Source: Tubiluchus corallicola
Taxonomy: Eukaryota; Priapulida; Priapulimorpha; Priapulimorphida; Tubiluchidae
DNA length: 64,000 nt
NCBI GenBank assembly: GCA_030141605.1
Contig: JAQGDQ010000416.1
Span: 140,016-204,015 of the forward strand
Reading direction: 5' to 3'
Shown here in pieces: positions 54,701 through 64,000 of the stretch; position 1 is the first letter of the stretch; each line of letters opens with the position of its first letter. The translations under genes and the position numbers were made by a program. A model generated the notes under the pieces. The model did not search any database and was not told where the DNA came from. It was given only the letters and a program-made list of their open reading frames with translations.

Positions 54701-57700
54701 TAAGTTTATCTGCTTGGGGATGATCCTTATATATTTTATTGCAGTTTATTTACGCTATAACACTGCTAAGTAAAAAAAAGTAGTTCGTCCTCCAAATTTG
54801 CTTGGCCACTTCAAAGAGACTGAATTTGCCCATCTTAAGCTGATCAATGCATCTTGTAGTTTTACTTTCCCACGTACCTGGAAAGCTACTACATTACCGC
54901 ACTGTTCAAAACACGTGAATCAAAAGCAAGCTTTAACGCCTCTACATTCTTTGTGGGCTATAACAAAGCTTAATTGGACAGCGCCTGTAATCCCTATTTA
55001 GACAGGGTGGAACTACAAGTTCAAAGGGAGAAGAGCTTGAGAAAGTTGTTAATTTTGATGCAGTTTATGCCAGCGCTGTTATATGCGACTGAGGAATCCA
55101 TTTAAAACTGTTTCGTGTGAAATTTGTGAGTTTTTAAATTGCACGAAATTTGGATAATTTACGGTTGGCACGCTCATGTAGGTGTGAGAGCGTATTCTAA
55201 ACTGGCTTTTAGTTACCTCGTTGAAACCGTATGGACACGCCCACACGTTCTTGGTGGGAACCGCCTTCACGTCGGTCTCACATCATCCTATCACGTGTAC
55301 ATCAGCATAAAATAATTGAGAGAATCAATCAGAACTTATGGAAAATGAAAATTATGGGTCTTATGAAGAATTAGCTAAATTAGGCTTAAAACCAGTGGAG
55401 TTAATTGGAATATGAAAAAGTTAGATATTGCGTTATCTCTTACATATGTTTACAAATTATCATTAGTTTAATTATGTACTAGAATTATAGAGATTTAATG
55501 AGTACATATTTCGTACATTATAACGTATTTGTTTATATGTATGCATTTGTTTATTTGTACATAATTTTGTAGTTGTTTTTATTTTTCTGTAATTGTGTAC
55601 AGTGTGTATTTGTGTGTGTCACTAATATCTTGACATGGATTTCGTTTTAATACTGATGTATTGAGCCTGCAAATAGAGGGGTAATAAAAAAATTCATCAC
55701 AATCTGCAATTGCTTTAAAGGTGTAATCCTTACGTCGGGAAACCGAGACACATTTTAAAACACTCTATCCAGTGTGTTTGTTTTTTTTTGCAATATTTGG
55801 GTTACTAATTTGCTAGCACTCAACTTCCAATATAACTTGCCACATTCCTAATTATAAATGAATACCAAAATAGAAACTCACTTGTTTTATGACTGCACTT
55901 TGCAGCAGTGACTTCCAGGAAGAAGTAAAGAATTCTGATGACAAAGGACTAGCTCGAAGAAGTTATCTAGTCTAATGTATCTATTTTATTGCAGTCATGA
56001 AAAAAACTGGCTCGTCCTAATCGTCTGGGACATAGTCTGTACTTCGTTCAAGTATTCTTTTTTAGTTGTTGATAATAAGCTGTAGTCTGGATGTTTCAGT
56101 GCTTACCGTTTTAGGAAATTGTTGATAAATAATTGCAAGGAAGTACAGTACGCACGTAAGCGTGGGTGGTACAGTAACCATGTAAGCGTGGGTGTATAAG
56201 AAGCCACAGGAAACGGTCGACTAAAATAATAACATCCCACAAATATCTAAGCAATAAATTTGTTGCTCAAACGGATGTTATAACGTGCGAAGTTGATAAA
56301 TTCCGTTTATCAAAGTGAAGACCGATTTAACGTGGGTCTTTGGAGTGGTTTAAATACACCAAACAAAAACCCTGGATTTGGCAAAAGCCACAAAACTGTA
56401 TTCGGTAAACAAAAAGCAATAGGCACGATTTTTATAGCAATTACAGAATGTATGATGCACAGGTACAGTGCACGAAACTGTTATTTTAAGTGTAAAATTT
56501 GTACATTTATTCATGTATTCGTAAATATATACACGCGCCTGATTTTAATATCATTCCTATATAGTCGTTCAGTGCGATTTTTACTTGCACTTCTCGATCT
56601 TTATGAACGCAGCGTAATCGTACAAAAATAAATCACCGTCACGAAAAACCGCCTAGAATAAACTACGGTTGCATTACATGTAGCTATGATCATCGTATCT
56701 TCTCATCTATGAAATGTATGTAATATAAAATTTATTGCTAGCGGCAATTTTTGAACTTGACCGCCATGCACTGGGCTCATCGGAAAAAATGTACCCGGTT
56801 TTTACAATTATAGTTCTTCAATGCCTTTGTAATTTTAGGCGTAGTTATTTTATTGTCGTATAGCCAGGAATAAGTATGTAACTCAGGTAGAAAATTATAT
56901 GCGTAAATAATGCGCTAAAAATAATCCAAGAGATAAAAAAGAACGGAGATATTAATGTTAAATTATATAATTCGCTTCTATTTCCGTTGATATAGTTATA
57001 CTTATTCCACAATTGGAATAAAATAGTCAATAATGGGCTTGTTGTATATTTTAGCTAATATGTTTACTTACTATACTAATGTGTTGCGTTTCCACCCTGC
57101 TAACTTAACATTGTAAATTTGTAAGAGCTAATATCATTATTATCATAATTATCAAGCTTTAAATTATATAATATCAAGTACTGTGTATCTTTTTATTATA
57201 GAGGCTCACTTGTGAAATACTCATTGATATAAAGCGTCATTAGATAACCTGCAGACTTTTATTTCCGATATCTGTGAGAAAAAGTTTGTGGAAACTATAC
57301 CAGCAGGAAATGATACATGCTGGCTGGGTAAGCTAATGCAGTATTCTTCCTGAGTAAAGGCGCTAAAGACAGAAAAGAGATGCTCAGCAGGGGCGGGATA
57401 TTCTGCGATCGTTGCTACGAGGGAAGTGATTTTCAACAAGCATATTGTGCGTAGTTATGTAAACTTCCCTTTCAAAGGGCTGTAACGAGGAAAGCTAGTC
57501 AATAGAAATGCTTGGTTTTGACATTTCCATGCAAAGGATAGTGTTCCGTTTCCCACACCAAAATGAACTATAAATACTTCACATGAATCATCGCTGGTCA
57601 ATGAATTCTCAACCTCTCAACAATGCAGATTAGAAAGCTAAATAAGAATAAATTGGGAGACACTAAAAAGAAAGTATTTACTATTAATATATCAGTGTTT

Positions 57701-57817
57701 AAATTCTAAAGCTAAATCCCTCCCTGAGTGGTCTATAAAAACAAATGTATTAGAAATAATAGATAAATTAAAAACCTATCTTTTATCGATGTATAATAAT
57801 TGTTACTGATATATATT

Positions 57818-57890
57818 TATAAGCAATATCCTTTAGCTGCTTTGCACATTTCGATTATAATCTAATTATGGTTGTTCAAATTCGCGCTAT
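57818..57890 (+). repeat. Upstream duplicated block, copy 1
   Basis: The 73-bp block includes TTTAGCTGCTTTGCACATTT, TCTAATTATGGTTG and AAATTCGCGCTAT. It recurs at 58166-58245 in the same orientation with one 7-bp insertion (GCACCGC) and one substitution. Copy 1 runs directly into a short (TA)n tract. Confidence 0.9.
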
Positions 57891-58165
57891 ATATATATAT
57901 ATATAATATACCCTATCTTCCGCATTTTCATTTATTTACTATGACAGATCTCTTTATTAATTCTGTTTATGTTATTACTCTCTCTCCACTTTGCTCACCA
58001 GCGAGTTATTTATTTACGCGCACAGCTAGAATTTTCAGAATATTGTGTTTCAGCATGACTTGAAAAGCTGAGTTCAATTTAATAACGTTAACATCTGTGT
58101 GCGTAATATTTTTGGTTGAAATGTGTGGTTTGACTCGCGATTTTCCCGTAGACTTGCTACCAGGA

Positions 58166-58245
58166 TATAAGCAATATTCTTTAGCTGCTTTGCACATTTC
58201 GCACCGCGATTATAATCTAATTATGGTTGTTCAAATTCGCGCTAT
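58166..58245 (+). repeat. Upstream duplicated block, copy 2
   Basis: This is the second copy of the block at 57818-57890. It lies about 515 bp before the NRARP start codon and directly upstream of the CSL-site-bearing segment. The near-identity suggests recent duplication or retained constraint. Confidence 0.9.
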
Positions 58246-58300
58246 TTAAAGGTGGTTATTTTATTGTATCGGTACATAACGTTCGCAAATTATAAACGAC

Positions 58301-58500
58301 TTTCCCACGCCGAAGTGGCTTAGCCGCTCACACGCATGTACGAAGCGTGGGAACCCGTCTCGAGTCCCAACTTTCCTGACGGTTCTCGCTAGGGCATGGT
58401 TATGCTGTCAATCAGTGCTTAGAAGGCTACTGCTCTCTTGCCTCAAGTCATTCCCACGCTCTCACGATTTCACACAGGTCCAAGTCCGCAGGATTGTTTT
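58301..58500 (+). mobile_element. tRNA-like SINE remnant carrying CSL motifs
   Basis: GTGGCTTAGCC (58315-58325) resembles a Pol III A box, and GTCTCGAGTCC (58357-58367) resembles a B box, 42 bp apart. The following GC-richer 130 bp could be a SINE body. No tRNA cloverleaf closes. Three CSL consensus sites (58302-58309, 58346-58353 and 58451-58458) fall within it. Confidence 0.45.
58302..58458. promoter_or_regulatory. Cluster of three CSL/RBPJ (Su(H)) consensus sites upstream of NRARP
   Basis: TTCCCACG at 58302-58309 (minus orientation), CGTGGGAA at 58346-58353 (plus) and TTCCCACG at 58451-58458 (minus) are perfect matches to the YGTGGGAA consensus. They lie 300-460 bp before the NRARP start codon. 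NRARP is a direct Notch target in vertebrates, so Notch control is a reasonable inference. Confidence 0.6.
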
Positions 58501-58760
58501 CAAATTGCCCAAGTCACTACGAGGCATTTAATGCAGATTTGGGACTGAGGTTGCTCTGCGTCTGGGACACTAATACCGTGGGCCAATCAGCTCAGCGAAC
58601 TTTTTTTAAACTTTGACCAATCCGACGAGTGTATTATTTTCAGTCGGCTCCGTGTGAAACTTACAGTGTATGTGCGCACTAGTGTAATATTGAGGTATAT
58701 TTACCGCCACTAGTTCAGAATCTGTTCTACGGTGTTCTTGTTCTTGTTAGTTCTGTACAC

Positions 58761-59171
58761 ATGAAGGCAGAAACGGACGACTGCAAAATGCATCAGACTG
58801 TTGTGGACACACCAAAGGATACGAAAGTTTTTCACCATTCCAATGCAAGCGAAATGCTGCTATACCCACAGCAGCATTTAGAAGAAGCTATTCGAAATAA
58901 CGATGGCTTAGAACTGATGAGGATATTACAGACTTGTAAAGGTTGTGTGAACAGCGTCGATGTAAATATCTACAATAAAGACGGTCAGACTGCACTTCAT
59001 CAGAGTTGCATCGAAGGCAACTTAGAACTGGTGAAATTATTAGTAAGATTTGGTGCTGACGTTAGACTAGCTAACAGGGACGGCTGGAATCCGTTGCATA
59101 TTGCTGTATTTGGTGGACATCAGGATATAGCTCTGTTTCTTATTGCAAATGCTAGCAATCACAAGAGGTAA
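58761..59171 (+). CDS. NRARP: Notch-regulated ankyrin repeat protein, intronless
   Basis: NRARP is a small Notch target that binds the Notch intracellular domain-CSL complex in the nucleus, promotes NICD turnover and so feeds back negatively on Notch signalling. In vertebrates it also affects LEF1/Wnt. The single exon encodes 136 residues. Residues about 40-60 form a helical lead-in (LEEAIRNNDGLELMRILQ). Two ankyrin repeats follow: DGQTALHQSCIEGNLELVKL to about residue 104, then NRDGWNPLHIAVFGGHQDIA to about 130. The match to remembered human NRARP (114 residues, also intronless) is strong across both repeats, including VKLLVRFGADVRLANRDGW. The N-terminus is about 20 residues longer than human and not conserved. 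The ATG at 58761 is the first in frame; no upstream coding exon is needed. AATAAA at 59853-59858 may end the mRNA. Confidence 0.95.
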   Translation: MKAETDDCKMHQTVVDTPKDTKVFHHSNASEMLLYPQQHLEEAIRNNDGLELMRILQTCKGCVNSVDVNIYNKDGQTALHQSCIEGNLELVKLLVRFGADVRLANRDGWNPLHIAVFGGHQDIALFLIANASNHKR

Positions 59172-59530
59172 TAGGTCTTAGATGGCTTTGTTCATTATCA
59201 ACTACCTCGCAGACGGATGCATGTGATTCCAAAAGCCACTACTTGCATAACGAGTTTTCTTTCAAACTTACTGAAACAGGGTCTTATGAAGTGCCTGTTT
59301 TGCTTAGTATTATGCCGCCAGAGTAGAGCTCTGTTTAACCACCTCGTGTGAACAGCTCCTTATCTAATAGCCGAGGTTTCATAATTAAACTTTAGTCAAG
59401 AACAAACATTTTGTTGATACGTCTTGTAAAAGTTACCTTGTGATATCTACAAACGTCAGATTTTAGGACTTGTACAGTGAGAATGTCTATCAGCTTATTG
59501 TGTATACTGTACAGTATTGTGGCATTTATT

Positions 59531-59538
59531 TTCCCACG
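59531..59538 (-). promoter_or_regulatory. CSL/RBPJ consensus site downstream of NRARP
   Basis: TTCCCACG, the reverse complement of CGTGGGAA, lies 360 bp after the NRARP stop codon. It may be in the 3' UTR or in a downstream enhancer, or be a chance match. Confidence 0.4.
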
Positions 59539-62500
59539 CTACTCTGCTCAATACAAGGACATGAATGTATGCCGTCTGCCTCGGGCTAATGCCTAGGCTT
59601 GCATTATTCCAGCTGGCAAACACAGACAAGACAACTCGCCGCCGCAGCTAAGACTCAGCATTTGAAAAGGTGCAGATATTTTTGTGGTTTGTTTATTCGG
59701 GATTAGGATATCTGACTGCATAAAGCAGCGCCTTATAAGCCTTGATAAACACAAGTCATGATAATTACTCCAACTAAATCAATGTCATGGTCTTTCCATA
59801 ATTAAAGAAATCTGGAATTTTCTATTGTACCGTTTCCGGTGGACTATTTTAAAATAAAGGAGGAAGTGCATTTGATTATTTATTATTCAGTTGAAATGAC
59901 CGTCGCCGAATACCTGTTAATAATAATGCTGTACTCTGTGCTGTTTGTATTCTACTGTATGTGATCACGCCTCCATCAGCTCATTACACTGCTGTCGGTC
60001 ACAGAGTCATAACGGCGTCAAAACTTCTTCAACAGGTTGCACACTAACATGCATGGAAACTAGAAGAAATGTTTTAGCAAGCTATAGTATTACCAACAAC
60101 GCATATGGCGGAGGCTTCAATTTCTTTCCCCGTCTGCCAGAACCCAGATGAGACGACGGGCCCTTCCGGTAAAAGCAAGCAACAGCAGCTGTAAATTCGC
60201 TGTCTGCTGTTTTCTTAGCATAGCTACTGTACATTATGTTCTTGCGGTTTGCGGTCTAGACTGTGTAGTAATAGTCTATGATGTTCAGTAGTGGGTTTCT
60301 AACATAAGCAGTTTACTGAAAAGCGTAAAAACCCCTCGTACAATGTTAAATTTATAATGATTCTCTTGACTTCAAAGCTTTGTTTTCTTGCAAAAACCAA
60401 CGTAAAAAACCATATGACTTTTGATAATAAAATATTAGTTTTTCAAGCTTTGGAGCTTTCACAATTTCTGGCTAGTTTCTCATTTTCTTTGTTAATTCTT
60501 TTGGCTGGTATAATACTTCAATAATTTCATATTTAGAGACATTTTTCCAGTTTTGCCAACGGCCGTGACGATAACGTGAATATTTACTTTAACTTTTACC
60601 TCTTCCTGTGACAGTAATTAAGGCCTAATATAAAAAGCCTTTTTCCAACCAGATATGGGATTTTTTTAACTAAAGTTGTATAAATTTAACGAAATTTAGC
60701 AGTGACATCACTATATACTTATACCAGTCAGTTATAAAAAAAATCAGAACTTTTAAATAAGTGCAAATTATTTTTCTGTCACAAGAATCTCTCTTACGGG
60801 GTTGCAATTTTCGGCAAAACTTTCTGTTAGGAAAGCATGGTAGGTTTTAACTTATTTTACTGATAAACAAAAAACAGTTTTTTTGCTGTTTTTCTTTTAA
60901 ATTTAAATTTTTAAACAGATATCTGTTCCGTCTGTATCATTAATATACCTAGGTGTTCCTGTGAATGAGGCAGAAACGGGTTAGGTACTTTTCGCTTAGT
61001 ATACAAGCCAGTTTCGCGCTGTATGTTATCTTCTGCCTAGAATTTGAAAGCATTAGACGAATTGACCCCTGCGGAGTAGAATCTATTGTATGCCGTTCTG
61101 CAGCGGCGTTTTAATCTCTCAGAACCAGCTTTACTTGCGGGCTCTGCCTAAGACTTTGTTTAAGAAAGTTTGCAAAAACGTTTTAAGACGTGCATAGTTG
61201 TTTATCTAAAGGGCCGTGGGTGGACTAGATGTTGGCTGGTGCGCCGTGCGCAAAGTACAATGGCTTACTAAACATTTTAGTACAGTATATAAATGTGCCA
61301 TATCGAGGTATTCTTGACTACATCTTTTGCAGTTTTTTTCTGCTAATCCAACCTTACTTAATTACAGTTTCGCTTACCTACTGCGCTATCTACTTTTACT
61401 AAGTATTGTAAATTTCGTGTAACACCATAAAGCCATAATATTAGCTTGTTGCCAACTATGTGTACGAATAGTATTATTTCATATTCATGGCATTAAAACT
61501 GGAAACTTCTTTGGTCGTTGAATGCGTTCATGAATTATTCTCGTGTAGTTAGTTGACTTGCTCCACACACTTTGACCTCTTCTACCTATCTGATCGCATC
61601 GAATGCAAACAGATTACAAGTTATGTATGCCAAGAATGCCTCCACTAAAGCGAGTTCAGATTTCTAGAGCAAATCGCTAGCCACATTCCATTGGTGAAAG
61701 GAATTATTTAACGGTGGCTTATATTATACATCTGCCATGTCTAGATGCCTTTGTTTCTCCACACATGCCGTTTCTAAATTTAGCGTCTCAGGCGCAGAAA
61801 CTACTGTACGAGCTGCAATAATTAAATACTATAATATATGCTTACTGTATGAAACACAACCAGTCTATCCCTTACGGCTCTCATTAATATTGAGCTTGTT
61901 GGGTTTTCGTTATCCACGTACTTCTGATTATCTGAACTACGAAATTAAGTTTTAATGAAATTTCATGTTGTGCTGGCGATTCTTTGCCAAATTATCTCTC
62001 TGAATTTAGCTGCTGTATACGATCATATTTTTAATCCTTCCTAAATTCTCTCCCAACAATAATAACTGTGTATTGTTTTACGAGATTTCTGCATAAAATT
62101 CATACGGCAGTAACATGATGTCTGAGAGCTTGAAAATAACTCTAATAATGTTAAAATACTTTGGGTATACAATATAAACTATAATTGATGTATAATGTCT
62201 ATCTGTGCGCTGTAACAGTTGGTTGAATAAAGGTTTATACTGAGGGAAATTGTATTTAAGTGTCACTGTACATACTATCAATTTAAAATGCTTTAACTGA
62301 ATTTTCGGATGGTTAGATTAATATATTGTATATAAATATATATATAGTTTTGTATTGTACAGTAAGTACTTAACGTTTGTAAATATGTACTTGATACAAG
62401 ATTCGTCTCAATTGTTACAATGTGTCTATAATTATCATTAACATGTAGTTACTTTGTTGCTAACCGATTAATTTCAACATGCCATGTTGGAGTTTGTTTG

Positions 62501-62900
62501 CATCATGGTATTTCTAGTTGTAAATATTTTCAGTTAGAAAGCTTGCCAAGATCATTGTTATGCGCCATGTACAGACACTTTGTTATTGTTTGAACTAATG
62601 TAAATTTTAAAATTGTAATTATATTGTCTAAAATTTACAAACGATTTTTTGTGTTTTCCTTATATTTGTGCAAGTTGTCTAAAAAAACAAGCATGACATT
62701 AATATCTAAAGTACAATATGTACAAGCTCCAGAAAAAAACAAGGTTTTCAAGAATGACAAACGGTTTGGAGTTAATATCATATATCGTTTGCGTGTAATT
62801 TTATTAAAGGCACAAATCTATGATGGATATTCCTTCTATTTAGTTATGAATTTTTATTCATTTACAATTTCAGTAATGTTCTATAGCTTTTACAAGAGTA

Positions 62901-62906
62901 AATAAA
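62901..62906 (+). terminator. Possible distal polyadenylation signal
   Basis: AATAAA followed within a few bases by GTGTGTTATC fits a strong signal with a GU-rich downstream element. No plus-strand coding region other than NRARP is seen upstream. Confidence 0.35.
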
Positions 62907-63648
62907 AAGTGTGTTATCATTTGGCGCCTGGTATGCAGTCCTACTGCGTACAATACGTCTCTAAAGATGGTAAAACGAAACTTGTGCAGTTTTATTTTTG
63001 TGACAGCACTAGCTAATCTGTGACAAGCTAAATACCAAAAGTCTTCGAAAATGAGCCATTTAATATTATATATAATTAGTAGGTCCTCGGCTATTGAATC
63101 CAAGTTGTTAGCCTCAGCCCCTTCGTAAAATGTGTGACACGCTGAAAAAATAATATACATGCAATTTATATAGATAATTTACTGGCACAGGAACTTTGAC
63201 AGCAAAACTACTCACGATTTTGACTTTCGAGAAAATCACAAATAATACTACACTTGCAATTGAATCCGTCTGAAGCAGTGAAAAGAATATTTAGTTATAG
63301 ATGCATTTAAACAGCAAACTTCTGAAATACATCGTTAGTTAGGCCACTTTGCTAACTAGTATTCCACTGAAAGTTTCAATGCGCTAAAAATAGTTTTATA
63401 TGTGTCTCGGCGCCTTTTTTTATGCACTTGCTCTCCCTAACTTAGGAATCTGGCTACGCCCCGTCTGAAACCCTTATTCTTCAAAGCCTAGCGTAGTTAC
63501 AAGCTGTTGACTTTGTCTGCTTGGATTTACTAAATTTATTTTATCATAAATTTGGGTTTAAACGAAAAAATATTTAATCCCAAACGGTAACTGTGCCTGT
63601 CAAATATGTCCGTACTTCGTGGGATGGTGAACTCATAATTGCCTATAC

Positions 63649-63649
<1 letters not shown>

Positions 63650-63692
<43 letters not shown>
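63650..63692. repeat. (TA)n microsatellite
   Basis: About 21 uninterrupted AT/TA units in gene-free DNA. Confidence 0.95.
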
Positions 63693-63695
<3 letters not shown>

Positions 63696-64000
63696 TTGTC
63701 ATATTATACAATGTGAAATATCATTCAGTGATTGCCTGCCATGAATGGGCTACACTGCTAACAGTAAATGCGTCTGGAGCAAAAAAATAAAACTACGAGT
63801 GCAGTAGGTGTGTACAAAAACGCAAGTAATAAAATAAAAAAAAGATTTACTGGCGATTTTCAGCACTTTAATAATATCACCGTACCAATGATCTATCCAT
63901 ATAATGCAAACATTTGTATCTGTCGTGTATCATTGAAAATTGTGATAGAATTCGATTGTAAGATTAAACGAAGGCGTAATCACTGTAGTAACATCACTAG

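Larger units (their letters stand above)
51303..58300. other. Gene-free stretch between FLCN and NRARP
   Basis: No coding exon is recognised. It contains a short triplicated repeat (51566-51780), a slightly GC-richer unrecognised patch near 53790-54110, a consensus CSL site at 54867-54874 and another at 57550-57557, and the first copy of a duplicated 75-bp block (57818-57890). The remaining frames are short and not conserved-looking to me. Confidence 0.5.
59172..64000. other. NRARP 3' flank, no further gene recognised
   Basis: Polyadenylation-like AATAAA occurs at 59853-59858 and at 62901-62906, the second followed by GTGTGTT. A CSL consensus site is at 59531-59538. AT-rich 62080-62900 contains Pumilio-type TGTAAATA motifs. 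A (TA)n tract is at 63650-63692. Frames here are short and unrecognised. Confidence 0.4.

Noticed and set aside
56293-56631. 112-codon plus-strand frame
   Set aside because: No recognisable domain, poor composition and no splice or promoter context; treated as a chance frame in gene-free DNA.

Overview
This is AT-rich nuclear DNA of an invertebrate animal. Every coding region has short exons and GT-AG introns, and the gene set is purely metazoan. Introns and intergenic stretches are full of degraded non-LTR and cut-and-paste transposons, MITEs and minisatellites. I cannot name the phylum from the sequence. All gene models were built by hand from splice signals, reading-frame continuity and remembered human orthologues; no search was run.

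Layout. 1-18285 (minus) holds TBCD, tubulin-folding cofactor D: 23 exons, with its C-terminal part beyond the left edge. 19878-26339 (plus) holds PIGQ/GPI1, complete in 9 exons. TBCD and PIGQ are head-to-head across about 1.6 kb. 29063-37498 (minus) holds CCP110 (CP110 centriolar cap protein) in 8 coding exons, tail-to-tail with PIGQ. 42377-51123 (plus) holds FLCN (folliculin), complete in 12 exons, head-to-head with CCP110. 58761-59171 (plus) holds an intronless NRARP, the Notch feedback ankyrin protein, flanked by about 7.5 kb and 4.8 kb of gene-poor DNA. The five genes are unrelated housekeeping or signalling genes, and nothing suggests they act as one system.

Mobile DNA. There are two copies of one hAT-like MITE family (5506-6056 and 21977-22465), a 1.3 kb hAT-like element with another MITE nested in it (32217-33532), and a 458 bp hAT-like MITE (40286-40743) nested inside a 1.8 kb inverted-repeat element. 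A mariner-like MITE lies at 9740-10143, a frame-broken LINE antisense in TBCD intron 2, and several tRNA-like SINE remnants are present. Tandem repeats include 42-bp palindromic units (571-780), a 28-bp minisatellite (2240-3045) and a 30-bp minisatellite of about 57 units inside FLCN intron 9.

Most worth a second look: a cluster of consensus CSL/RBPJ (Su(H)) sites around NRARP, some lying in a tRNA-like SINE remnant; a GC-AG intron in FLCN that three lines of evidence require; the splice-signal-like 30-bp minisatellite in FLCN; and an in-frame 93-bp triplication in CCP110. I found no wholly new gene system.
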